Assembly (NCBI RefSeq): GCF_018271975.1
Contig: NZ_JAGUCN010000001.1
Span: 458,484 to 522,483, forward strand
DNA: 64,000 nucleotides
Direction of reading: 5' to 3'
From: Carboxylicivirga mesophila
GTDB lineage: Bacteria; Bacteroidota; Bacteroidia; Bacteroidales; Marinilabiliaceae
How positions within the stretch are numbered: the stretch's first letter is position 1; each line of letters begins with the position of its first letter. Made by a program: the position numbers and the translations under genes. Below are positions 38,101 to 46,100 of this stretch, piece by piece. The notes under the pieces are model-generated. The model worked only from the letters and a program-made list of their open reading frames with translations, was not told the DNA's origin and searched no databases.

Positions 38101-39841
38101 TGCCGAAGATGAGCACGTAGTGGAAACCCATACCGTAGTATTGGATAACACACAGGGAAAATCTGATCTGGCATATACCATTAAGATGGACTATGAGCGC
38201 AACGCGGTTACATCTTCAGCTGTGTCGCCATTGGCAACTAATGAAGGAGACAAGCCTGCATTGATACAAAGTACCCATGAGCAATCAATCATAGCGCCTA
38301 ATGCCCATAATGCCGACGAATACAATCGAATTCTAAGCTATTCAGATGCTACCGAACCAGAATCAAAGCTGGGACTTGGAGGCAGCTATCAGTTTGGTGT
38401 TGCTACTCGCTATATGGCACCAGAGAATGGCTTTAACCTGACTCATGTTCAAACCTGGTATACACCTGAAGAATGGCTGGATTCAAAAATCACTGTTGAT
38501 ATATTGGCTGGTTCTCAATATATCTCTCAATGCGAGGTGATCTATACGGAGGACTTTCAGCATACCATTGAAGAAGCTGATTTTATTGGAAAGATGCTCA
38601 CCTTTGAGTTAACACAGACGCAGATTTTCTATCCAAATGAACCATTTTTTGTGGTCTTTAAATATCCAACAGCAGTTAAATATCCACAAGGAATTGTAGA
38701 GATAGGCGAAACTGTTGATGGCCGCTTTGCCTACAATGCTGCTGATGTCTGGTATGACCTGGGCGGTACAGATTTTGCCACCAAAGGGTGGATGACAACA
38801 GCCATTGAAGCGGAATATAAAACAGGCCTTTGGGTAGAATTGCAAAATCAAATGCAGGGGACTGTGCCTGCCGGACAGTCCGTTGATCTTGACTTTTTAT
38901 TCAGTGCTATATATGCGGATAATGGTGATAACCGCGCAGTGGCTACCATTAGCTCAAACGACCCGTTTAATTCCATGGATAAAATCAACTTGCACATGTT
39001 GCGTAACCGTGCACCCGAAATTATCAGCCCTGATGATAAGGTGTCGGTAATTGAAAATGAGGTGATGCAACTTGAGATAGCTGGTATTGATCATGAGGGG
39101 AATGATTTTGACTGGCTGCCAAACCAGATGCCGGAATTCATCACTTCGCAGGTTATTGAGGGCAACAAGTTAGCACTTACCATAGAGCCTGGTTACGAAG
39201 CGGCAGGTGTTTATCAGTTTAGTATAGAGGCCACTGATGCCTTTAATAATTCTGCTACCTTACCTATGACTGTTAATGTTATCAACAATAACAGGGCACC
39301 AGTTGTATCAAAGGAAATTGGTGAGCAGGATGTCATCATGGAAAACGGTGTAGTGGCATTAAACCTGAATGATTTTATTGGCGATCCGGATAATGAACGA
39401 CTAAGCTTCGAGCTGATTAATAGTGATAATGCTGTCATTGAGGTATTTGTTGCTGATAATCGAATTATGCTTAATCCATTAACGATTGGACAATCGCTTG
39501 TGTCAATAACAGCTGCCGATCCGCACGGTGCTATTGTTACACATGAGTTTACTGTAACTGTTCGTAACCGTACCGGTATTGATGATAGCCTCAATAACCG
39601 TTGGATGCTTTATCCAAATCCGGCAACCTATCATGTAACTGTGTCATGGGGAGCTGATGTCACAACTGATGTGCAGGTGAGGTTATTGAATGTATCTGGT
39701 AATGTAGTTGCCAATGAGGTGGTTAATGCCTTGATGCAAAGTGAGCATACAATAACACTTGATAAGCTTAGTCCGGGAGTTTATTTTGTTGAGTTGATCG
39801 AAGGTCAGCAGACATTTGTATTTAAAGTGATTAAGCAATAA
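32189..39841 (+). CDS. Giant subtilisin-like (S8) protease with T9SS sorting domain, copy 1
   Basis: A 2550-residue secreted protease (signal peptide 1-27, ending STKAQ). After a propeptide-like region the S8 domain spans about 165-515: Asp207 (SIHDEGVD, where Asp-Thr-Gly is usual), His262 (HHGSHVAGT), oxyanion Asn370 (FAAGND) and Ser451 (DGTSMACPH). The rest is a fibronectin III domain (about 525-625), a series of HYDIN/ASH-like beta-sandwich repeats with two inserted lectin-like segments (for example PFFGKRENSLYITNWG), two cadherin/Ig-like domains (about 2270-2450) and a C-terminal type A sorting domain (WMLYPNPATYHVTVSW to the end). T9SS would secrete it across the outer membrane and anchor it on the surface. 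Confidence 0.93.
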   Translation: MKKNLHVFSYHLGVIVLALLLSLSTKAQNYENGVLQGAFRVKLKPQLAEGVQLNIQGGQPVVTTGVSDIDLLNARFSAVKMQRIFPLSPKFEAKHQKYGLHLWYEVSIANEASTLNAIQAYSALASVEVCEPIREVSLIHPMNSKTIEKSQQLKAAASMPFNDPYLPMQWHYNNTGQTNGMSGADMNAFEAWKVTAGSNNVIVSIHDEGVDVKHEDLKDAMWVNEAELNGEPNVDDDGNGFKDDIYGFNFADNMGDIAPGHHGSHVAGTVGAVNNNGIGVAGVAGGTGNNDGARIMSCQILGGVSQGNLPNSFVYAADNGAVISQNSWGYNQPGYIEQAILDAIDYFIKEAGSYAGSPMKGGVVIFAAGNDNYDGQFYPGYYDEVIAVSALGSSNEKASYSNYGTWVDLAAPGGDTGDDANMTDNQAQAGYSNGVLSCYAGNTYGYMDGTSMACPHVSGIAALVVSKYGNESFTNKDLKRHLLTAVNDIYELEGNTPYIGKLGNGAIDAALALKNNKGNMPDAISDLAMSGLAQDFAVLEWSVPVDNDDAKPWEFEVLYSKETITHSTLEYARSIQLRNENEPGEKVSIEVPGLEALTEYHFTVRSIDRWGNYSDFSNLLTATTNAGPDAQIDPTTKSLHFDVDVTTSALASMNFNILNKGEGLLRWMTENHHVSSIDAYSFANNLRYPNLKQLALGKQANIQIYVAGKDMPISTYSQTTTTDHIRYFDTWRSMYYIGEEDTSYTNSAAIRFFASRQEGFNMTHVEALLRNDPARGPMILEVREGSDLLDSKLLYAQEIDEASEYGFTNIQLEEQLFFPYGTHFWIVVHVPSGNRYPLGAGVELQPELSEMCYMSLNGGKSWARFEDLYYNNLVVWAFTPISKLKPEQQYLSLTPSSGETLADEVSTVDVSVDMSQLVNGTYRSNIVVYTNETDSSMLRVPTSVNLSGHPFNLQSESIIDCGSVILGNAKVIPVTIDNIGLGNFSSAYLEIDNPDFKVKSNYLGKIAAKSGVQFNVVFEPSAAGNANAVARIYNYNGHEYTFNLFGVAAEPPVMEISPATITYDNLTIGDEVQGEFTITNTGKYPLEYFLPAFVESDQTVTVDEKTHLFGYAAQINEGGLLPNPPYVWTDISNTGTKVEDYDRTRDFFYYPVELDFEFPFFGKRENSLYITNWGMVTFDQNSSFNVWPPSFKLADCPDRFISVMGRHYDLSKGGAIYYQSFGDKFVVQYDKVVWESFDWWSGESLMHEQSFQIVIYNNGNIEFIYNTLDGLDAGTLSQSFIAIEDQLQSDGYFITDIDSPDFVVSDQTVIRFVNPGLGLVTELTNPQGKIQVGESVTLAFKASTDVLNVERHLEKLSVLSNDPLNNPGIFTIDMNITGGGLPNVEVSQAAINFGQVFQGAVVNQPVWVINNGRATSSINSVVSSDVKFTIDGVTPQEITPGRKLPYVVTFNTSELGVFNANVVITTSEGDELTVAVTGEVIEAPVMEVSISSINETIAAGNQVTVPFNIANTGGNDLNVAAVGGDWLTIDKKVAPMSEIKDFTYFISTSDEENGPDYNWVDIVETGVAIPKETIYNQYWVETIQLPFEFNFYGQAYSSVYVGGNGVLSFNEYTEDYWFGGDLMPSANEPDNLVAALWGLTGPNMEFFEDAGIYYQVADDKLIVQYHMMVDGFGMSDPTSCQIILYANGNIKLQYEWHNAWVTHVASYSQAGLENADGTEAVVYSAYEDSRIHDDLAVVFTPVEKHVIAPGSSMDFVATLNAAELFAGTYTTNLGVLNNTPGTGRFDIPVTFNVTGEALPVAPSSVDFGSPMVIEQPNAQWYEPPFKAYEIEIEIKNEGTKRFEILGFDLSKVSKMIQENSTYDKIQAYTFASSGWGEPILQWVDIFYLPQYDWQTGSMVPIYVEPMSSLKLKANYMPDETLNAEGTALLPLSDILVINTDMAEMPDIEIAFTANPVLPPVMSAGSDLVTVYAEDEHVVETHTVVLDNTQGKSDLAYTIKMDYERNAVTSSAVSPLATNEGDKPALIQSTHEQSIIAPNAHNADEYNRILSYSDATEPESKLGLGGSYQFGVATRYMAPENGFNLTHVQTWYTPEEWLDSKITVDILAGSQYISQCEVIYTEDFQHTIEEADFIGKMLTFELTQTQIFYPNEPFFVVFKYPTAVKYPQGIVEIGETVDGRFAYNAADVWYDLGGTDFATKGWMTTAIEAEYKTGLWVELQNQMQGTVPAGQSVDLDFLFSAIYADNGDNRAVATISSNDPFNSMDKINLHMLRNRAPEIISPDDKVSVIENEVMQLEIAGIDHEGNDFDWLPNQMPEFITSQVIEGNKLALTIEPGYEAAGVYQFSIEATDAFNNSATLPMTVNVINNNRAPVVSKEIGEQDVIMENGVVALNLNDFIGDPDNERLSFELINSDNAVIEVFVADNRIMLNPLTIGQSLVSITAADPHGAIVTHEFTVTVRNRTGIDDSLNNRWMLYPNPATYHVTVSWGADVTTDVQVRLLNVSGNVVANEVVNALMQSEHTITLDKLSPGVYFVELIEGQQTFVFKVIKQ

Positions 39842-39863
39842 ATGTGAGTTAGTTATTTTTCTT

Positions 39864-39897
39864 CGACTGGTTGTGACTGTCTGTTTGCAACCAGTCG
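39864..39897 (+). promoter_or_regulatory. Intercistronic hairpin, protease-to-lipoprotein copy 1
   Basis: A perfect 10-bp stem CGACTGGTTG / CAACCAGTCG with a 14-nt loop, between the protease stop and the lipoprotein start. No T run follows, so it is more likely an attenuator or an mRNA-processing and stability element than a terminator. Copy 2 has a hairpin in the same position. Confidence 0.6.
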
Positions 39898-39927
39898 ATA
39901 ACTACAACTTGAAAAACAAATAGTATT

Positions 39928-40359
39928 ATGAAGTTATATATCTTTTATTTCTACCTGATATGCACTTTAGCAACCTGCTTCTTGTTGATGGTGAGTTGCT
40001 CAAAGGATGATCCGGCCGATACAACAGCACCGATGGCCAGTTTTTCGTCACCAGTAGAGGCAACGAAATATGTGCGTGGGCAATCACTCATTTGTAACGC
40101 AGTATTTGAGGATAATGATGAACTGTCGCATGTCGATATTTCCATTAGTTCTCTAAAAAGCTTAAAGGGCTATAATGATCCCTGGTTAGCAAGTGAATCT
40201 GTTGAACTCACAGGTAAAACCAGTGAGCTCTCTGCCTACCAGGTGTTTGGAGAGGCTATTCCTTTTGAAATTATGTCAGGCGAATACATGTTGGAGTTTA
40301 CTGTGTTTGACAAAGCCCTGAATTATTCGACTTATAAGTTTAATGTAACTGTAGAGTAG
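39928..40359 (+). CDS. DUF4625-like small lipoprotein, cassette copy 1
   Basis: A 143-residue lipoprotein (signal peptide to Cys24, LLMVSC, then SKDDPADTTAPMASFSSP). The mature part is a single beta-sandwich of about 110 residues, with FEDNDELSHVDISI (about 63-76) and a C-terminal LEFTVFDKALNYSTYKF strand pair, matching DUF4625-like Bacteroidetes lipoproteins, which look like an Ig or fibronectin fold. It follows the protease gene by 86 bp and is paired with it in both copies. Possible roles are a surface partner, tether or inhibitor of the protease, or a substrate-binding protein. No enzyme motif. Confidence 0.75.
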   Translation: MKLYIFYFYLICTLATCFLLMVSCSKDDPADTTAPMASFSSPVEATKYVRGQSLICNAVFEDNDELSHVDISISSLKSLKGYNDPWLASESVELTGKTSELSAYQVFGEAIPFEIMSGEYMLEFTVFDKALNYSTYKFNVTVE

Positions 40360-40380
40360 GTTATATAGGTAGGTATATTA

Positions 40381-40413
40381 TTGAGGCAGGTTTTAAGCCT
40401 GTCTCAATTTTTT
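40381..40413 (+). terminator. Terminator of cassette copy 1
   Basis: TTGAGGCAGG pairs with CCTGTCTCAA (10 bp, one wobble) around a 7-nt loop, followed by seven T residues, 21 bp after the lipoprotein stop. Confidence 0.85.
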
Positions 40414-40637
40414 GTTTGTAGATGCTATTAATGAAACTCTTTTTACCTCAGAATTAACCTTGAAATATAGATTGGAGGGCAAAGGTCATATGCAGTTGAA
40501 CTAAAGGGACCGAATTAAGTTCATCCTTTAAAAAATATTTAAAACGCAACCATTTAATTAAAAATACGTCAAGGTATTGGCATTGCTTTCTATGCCATGG
40601 GGAATTTGAACATGAATATAAAATCTCAATAAGCTTT

Positions 40638-42263
40638 ATGCGTATTCAACTATTATGCATTGTTGCTATTTTATCAACGAATGTACTGGGACAAGATGTT
40701 CTGCTGCTCGATAGCCTGAATGTCCAGCTTAACTATGCAAAACAAGATAGTAATAAGGTAAAAACGCTTTGGGAATTATCTGACTATTATTGGGCAGATG
40801 ATTTGAGGCAGGCTTACCGATACTCCGAAGAAGCCTTGACACTGGCCAAAGAACTGAAAGATGACAGGTTAATTGCTATCTCATACCAGAAAGTGGGAGA
40901 TGCACTTGTGTTCAGAGGCGATAAAAGTAATGCACTCAAGCACTACCTGGCAGGTCTTGAAATAGTTGAGCGGCTAAATGATGAGACCCTGCTTTTTACT
41001 TTATATCATAATATGGGGGTGTTGTTCGATAGGCTTGCCGACTACGATCAAGCTTTAAGTTATTATGAGAAGGCACTGTATGTATATAATAATGCAGCCG
41101 ATAAATCGGATGCCATGCAAAGTGTGCATACGCTTTATAATAGCATGGCCAATATCTATGATGAAAAAAATGATACCGCCACAGCTATTAAATACTATCA
41201 GAAGGCACTTAAACTGGCTACTGAAAAAGAGGATTACCAGGCACTAGGAACTATATACAATAACCTGGGAAAAGTATCTTTGGAAGCCAGGGAATGGGAG
41301 GTTGCATACGAATATCTGACCAACTCGTTAAAGTGCCGCCAAAAAATTAATGATCTGAATGGAATGGCCAAATCCTACAATAACCTGGCCACGTACTATC
41401 TGATGCTTAATCAAACAGATGATGCTTATGCCGCAGCCAGACAAGGCCTTGAACTGGCTCACCGGGCAGGTGCCATGCTCACACGGCTGACAGCGCTGCA
41501 AAATATGTCAACCATATACGAGAATAAAGGTGAATTAGACCTGGCACTTGATACGTATAAGCAATATAAAGCCTTAAATGATAGCCTGATAAATGAAAGT
41601 TCCATAAAAAAACAAACTGAGCTTCAGATTAAGTATGAGTATGAAAAGGAGCAAAAAGTAAAAGAAGCTGAGCAGCAAAAAAGGAATTTTCGTTACATAT
41701 TGGTTATTTCAGTCTTACTACTCGGCTTAATTATCTCCATATTATTGTATCGTTTAACACAGAATAGGGCAAAACGCGTCAGGCTCGAAAATGAGAACCT
41801 TGAGAAGGATCTGGAAATGCGTAACCAGGATATTGTAGTCAAGGATAAGGAGCTGGCTTCATCAGTGTTATATCTGCTAAAAAAGAATGAGCTGCTTAAT
41901 AATGTATCTGAGCGATTACTCCAGATCAAAAAGAAAATGAAGGCAGAAAATCACAACGCTATTCAGAAAATAATACTGGATATACAGGAAGGTGCCAAAG
42001 AGGATATGTGGGAAGAATTTGAAATACGCTTCCAACAGGTGCATGATGATTACTTTAAGAAACTTAAAGAGCATGCCCCTGACCTGACCCCTGGTGAGAT
42101 TAAAATTTGTACTTTTCTAAAACTAAATATGACGAGTAAAGAGATCTCTGCCATTACCAGGCAAAGTGTGAAGAGTATTGAAGTAGCTCGTACCCGCATT
42201 CGCAAAAAAATGCGCTTGACCAACAAAGAGGTTAACCTGGTTAATTTTTTAATGGATTTGTAG
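40638..42263 (+). CDS. TPR/transmembrane/LuxR-like HTH regulator, cassette copy 2
   Basis: A 541-residue paralogue of the copy-1 regulator. The signal peptide ends VLGQ (about 1-19). TPR repeats fill about 25-330 (for example GDALVFRGDKSNALKHYLAG), one transmembrane helix lies at about 352-373 (YILVISVLLLGLIISILLY), followed by a coiled coil and a helix-turn-helix C-terminus (LTPGEIKICTFLKLNMTSKEISAI, VKSIEVARTRIRKKM). No kinase or receiver domain. It begins 225 bp after the copy 1 terminator, so the two cassettes are separate transcription units. Predicted to regulate the copy 2 micro-ORF, protease and lipoprotein. Confidence 0.85.
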   Translation: MRIQLLCIVAILSTNVLGQDVLLLDSLNVQLNYAKQDSNKVKTLWELSDYYWADDLRQAYRYSEEALTLAKELKDDRLIAISYQKVGDALVFRGDKSNALKHYLAGLEIVERLNDETLLFTLYHNMGVLFDRLADYDQALSYYEKALYVYNNAADKSDAMQSVHTLYNSMANIYDEKNDTATAIKYYQKALKLATEKEDYQALGTIYNNLGKVSLEAREWEVAYEYLTNSLKCRQKINDLNGMAKSYNNLATYYLMLNQTDDAYAAARQGLELAHRAGAMLTRLTALQNMSTIYENKGELDLALDTYKQYKALNDSLINESSIKKQTELQIKYEYEKEQKVKEAEQQKRNFRYILVISVLLLGLIISILLYRLTQNRAKRVRLENENLEKDLEMRNQDIVVKDKELASSVLYLLKKNELLNNVSERLLQIKKKMKAENHNAIQKIILDIQEGAKEDMWEEFEIRFQQVHDDYFKKLKEHAPDLTPGEIKICTFLKLNMTSKEISAITRQSVKSIEVARTRIRKKMRLTNKEVNLVNFLMDL

Positions 42264-42920
42264 GTTATTTCAGTAACTCAACGGTAGACATCTGAAGATG
42301 TCTTATCCATTGTTGGACCAATTATTATCAGACTCTATATTAGTTGATTTGATCGCTTATGAATCTGACTGCATCGATTCATGATCATCTCAATCTTCAG
42401 GTGGACGTATCATGTATTAACCCCGGTTCAAAATTTTACGTCGAACCCGGGTTATTAGTTTATCATTAATACATGGCAGGTTATCCTACTTTCTAAATGT
42501 GAATAGCTATGCAATTCCTGATGTGAGAAATACATTCATACTATTGCTAATTTATAAAATAAACTAAAGGCACTCTGTCAATCTGATTCTATTCTGAATA
42601 TGCCTCATTAAGTTTCGTCGTTTGTAAATGCCTCTGGATAAAGGGCCCTTAAAAGGCAACGAAAACAAGCAATTCTGGTCTTGAATATTAAAGGGAGTAA
42701 TACGATGTGTGCCATTGGCTTGCGGAGTGTAATGTGCAGGTAATTAAATTGATGCTGATTTTTGTAGTGCCGTTGAGGTAGTACAAAAAAGCTCCTGAGT
42801 GTTTATTTATCAGTGTTTGTAGTTGTATTAAGTGGACTCCAATATCACCTCCTGTTTTCATATATCATAAACTTGTCGTCATGTAAAAATCAGAGTCAAT
42901 CATCAGCTGACACAAGGAGT
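42264..42920. other. Intergenic region between regulator 2 and protease unit 2
   Basis: About 650 bp without a clear gene. It holds an AACCCCGGTTC/GAACCCGGGTT near-perfect inverted repeat (42419-42453), a TGTGCAGGTAAT motif (42733-42744) that also occurs at 31850-31861, and a GTAGTTGTATTAAGTGG motif (42819-42835) shared with 29971-29987. A GTATCAT followed by CCCGGT near 42407-42426 resembles the paired operator of unit 1 but with a longer gap. No good TAnnTTTG promoter is visible. Confidence 0.4.
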
Positions 42921-43058
42921 ATGAACGATAAGAAAGATAAAGAGATTGAGAAGCTAATTGCCAAGAAACGATTAGAAAGTGAGGCATTGAAAAAAATATT
43001 GGATGCCATTAATGCCAAGCGTGAAGCTAACGCTCATAAACTAACGAAATCCAAATAA
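42921..43058 (+). CDS. Lys-rich micro-ORF, cassette copy 2
   Basis: A 45-residue ORF beginning MNDKKDKEIEKLIAKKR, with an amphipathic Lys/Glu-rich helix and ALKKIL (about 22-27) matching the ALKKLL core of the copy 1 micro-ORF. ATG42921 is preceded by AAGGAGT, an unusual Shine-Dalgarno-like sequence for this phylum. An in-frame GTG at 42813 would give an 81-residue protein with a hydrophobic lead, but the extension contains a spacer-like stretch. It ends 61 bp before the protease gene. Role unknown. Confidence 0.5.
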   Translation: MNDKKDKEIEKLIAKKRLESEALKKILDAINAKREANAHKLTKSK

Positions 43059-43119
43059 TGCCTGAAGGATAATTATCCGAGGGTGCCAATAATCACATTT
43101 ATTGTATAAATAAAAATCT

Positions 43120-46100
43120 ATGATGAAGTTATTACAAATGAAACAAGTCATGCTTACAGGGCTTTGCTTGATACTGCTGCTTGGCAGTCTTGCAGCACAA
43201 GTGCCTAATGCAAGTATGCACGATGGTGTTGTAAGGGTAAAGTTCAAGCGCGAGCTTTCCACAACACTTAAAAGTCTGAAGTCGACCAAACAAGCCGGTG
43301 TACTATCAACCGGTATTGAAGCCTTTGATGCGGCCAGTCAGCAAGTGCAGGCATCAAACATGAAGCGTGTATTCCCTTATTCAGCAAAGCACGATGCAAA
43401 GCATCGCAGGCATGGATTGGATTTGTGGTATGAGGTGCGTTTTGATAACACCGTTAATCCATTGGAGGCGGTTGCAGCTTATAAGGCGAGTGCCGAAGTG
43501 GAAATAGCAGAACCTGTTTACCAGAAAGTGCATATCAAAGGCGAGGCAGTACCTTATAATGGTTCATCGTTAAAAAGCACAGCCAATGCGCCATTTGACG
43601 ATCAGTTTTTGGCTGAGCAGTGGCACTATGAAAATACCGGTACGCTTACTCCAAGCATTCCTGAAGCCGATATTAATGTTTACGAGGCCTGGAAAACACA
43701 GGCCGGTCAACCTAACGTTATTGTAAGCGTGGTTGATGGTGGTATTGATACAGAACATGCCGACCTGAAAGATAACCTGTGGGTGAACCAGGCTGAGCTG
43801 AATGGTACAGCCGGTCAGGACGACGATGGCAATGGTTATGTGGATGATATATATGGATTTAACTTTGCTGATGCAACAGGTTCAATTACTGCGCACGACC
43901 ATGGAACTCATGTAGCTGGTACAGTGGCGGCAGTAAATAACAATGGTATTGGAGTAGCCGGGGTAGCCGGAGGAACAGGTAACGGTGATGGCGCACGTCT
44001 AATGTCGTCGCAGGTATTTACTTCGGCCGGCGGAGCTGGTGGATTCGCATCAGCCATTGTATATGGTGCTGATAATGGTGCTGTTATTTCTCAAAACTCA
44101 TGGGGTTATAAATCAGCCGGAGTTGTTGAACAAACAGTATTAGCGGCCATCGATTATTTTATTGCTGAAGCCGGGATGTACGAAGGTAGCCCCATGAAGG
44201 GGGGTATCGTCATTTTTGCAGCCGGTAACGATTTTGTAGATGCCGAAATGTATCCGGGTTACTATGACAAAACATTCTGTGTGGCAGCTCTTGGTCCTGA
44301 TAATACCATAGCGCATTATTCTAACTATGGAACATGGGTAGATATTGCAGCACCTGGCGGTGACCAAATGGTGAGCCAGGTAGCAGGCGTGTTAAGTACG
44401 GCGCCCAATAACTCATACGCCTATATGCAAGGTACTTCTATGGCTTGTCCGCATGTGTCGGGAATCGCAGCTTTGGCGGTATCTGAACATGGAGGGCCGA
44501 ATTTTACAGCTGACGAATTACGTTTATACCTGGAGAGCTCAACTCACGATATTGATCAATATAACCCAGACTTTGCAGGCAAATTAGGGGTGGGGTACAT
44601 TGATGCCGCCATGGTATTAAAGAAAAATGAAGGTGTTACACCCGACAATGTTACTGATTTAGCACTCGCCGGAATTGCACAGGATTTCGCGACTCTGACA
44701 TGGAGTGTACCAGCTGATAGTGATGATGGTTATCCTTCTAATTTCCAGCTATTCTATCATACAGAACAGGTGACGGAAAGTAATATTGCTGAGGCTAAGT
44801 TGGTTAGTATTAATAATATTGATGCAGCAGGGACTTTAAAGCAGTTTGAGGTAACAGGTCTCGAACCGCTTACTACCTATTATTTTGCCATTCGTTCGAT
44901 GGACCGATGGGCCAATAAGTCGGCATTATCGGCCAATGTTTCAGGCACAACCAATGCCGGACCCGATATTAATATACCAACAGCACCGATCAGTTACGAA
45001 TTGAATCAGGCCAATAGCTTTACCGATAATACCGGCAGCTTTGTTATTGAAAACCATGATGAAGGATTGTTAAAATGGGAAGGCGTGATGCGTCATAAGT
45101 CACATAACCTTGATTTTAATGCCCTCAATATCAATTATCCGGTAGCCAACACTTTGGCAGGTAAGTCCTCTTACAATGTTCGAAAGGTACCTTCTCGTAC
45201 AAATCAATCAGAGGTATCAGCTTTAAGCGCCGTTGAACTGACAGGTTTTAAGGATGAGATACGATTTGCTGATGGTAATATTTACATTATCGGCGAAGGA
45301 GATGTAACGTTGACGAATTCATCGGCCATGAAATTTTTCGTAGATCGAAAAGATGGATTCAACTTAACAAATGTTGAGATGTATGTACGCCATGATCCAG
45401 AGACAGGTCCTATGGTGATGGAGATATATGAAGGAGAAACGCTGGACAATGCTCAGCTCATAATGGCGCAGGAGGTGGAAAGTTATTCGCCAGATCCTTA
45501 TGATATGAATGTGCAGTTGATGGAGCAATTGTATTTCAGCTATGGACAGACTTTCTGGGTAGTGCTGCATGTGCCGGTGGGTAATACCTACTGTTTAGGT
45601 GCCCAGGTAGAACTGGATCCTTCTTATTCAGATTATAGCTTCATGAGCTTTGATATGGGAAATACATGGCACCCATTGAGTAGCCTGATTGATGACTTTT
45701 ATACCTGGTCAACTGTTGCAGTAAGTAATAATAAATACCTGGGAGAGTACATTACATTAACACCTGCATCAGGAAGTGTTGAACCAAATCAATCTCAGGA
45801 AGTGAACCTGAATGTAGATGGTACTACTTTAATTAACGGAAACTATAATGCCAATATTCTGGTTAAATCGAACGATAGCGATGAGAAAGAATCACGATTA
45901 GGCATTAGTTTAAATGTTTCGGAGCAGCAGCCCGACTTACGTAATCTTGATGTAATTGATTATGGTAGTGTGTTTAATGGTACTTCCAAAACACTGATTA
46001 TCCCGGTTACTAATTTTGGATATGGTAACTTCTTTGGTATATCAACAAGTGTTTCTGATGCGACTTTTGAAGTAGTTACCAATGATTACTCCATTAATGC

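Noticed and set aside
42419..42453. Terminator of regulator 2
   Set aside because: The AACCCCGGTTC/GAACCCGGGTT pairing has a mismatch and no T run, and lies about 155 bp after the stop.
42813..42920. GTG start giving an 81-residue version of micro-ORF 2
   Set aside because: The extension includes the 17-bp repeat also present upstream of regulator 1 and reads as spacer; ATG42921 has a Shine-Dalgarno-like AAGGAGT.
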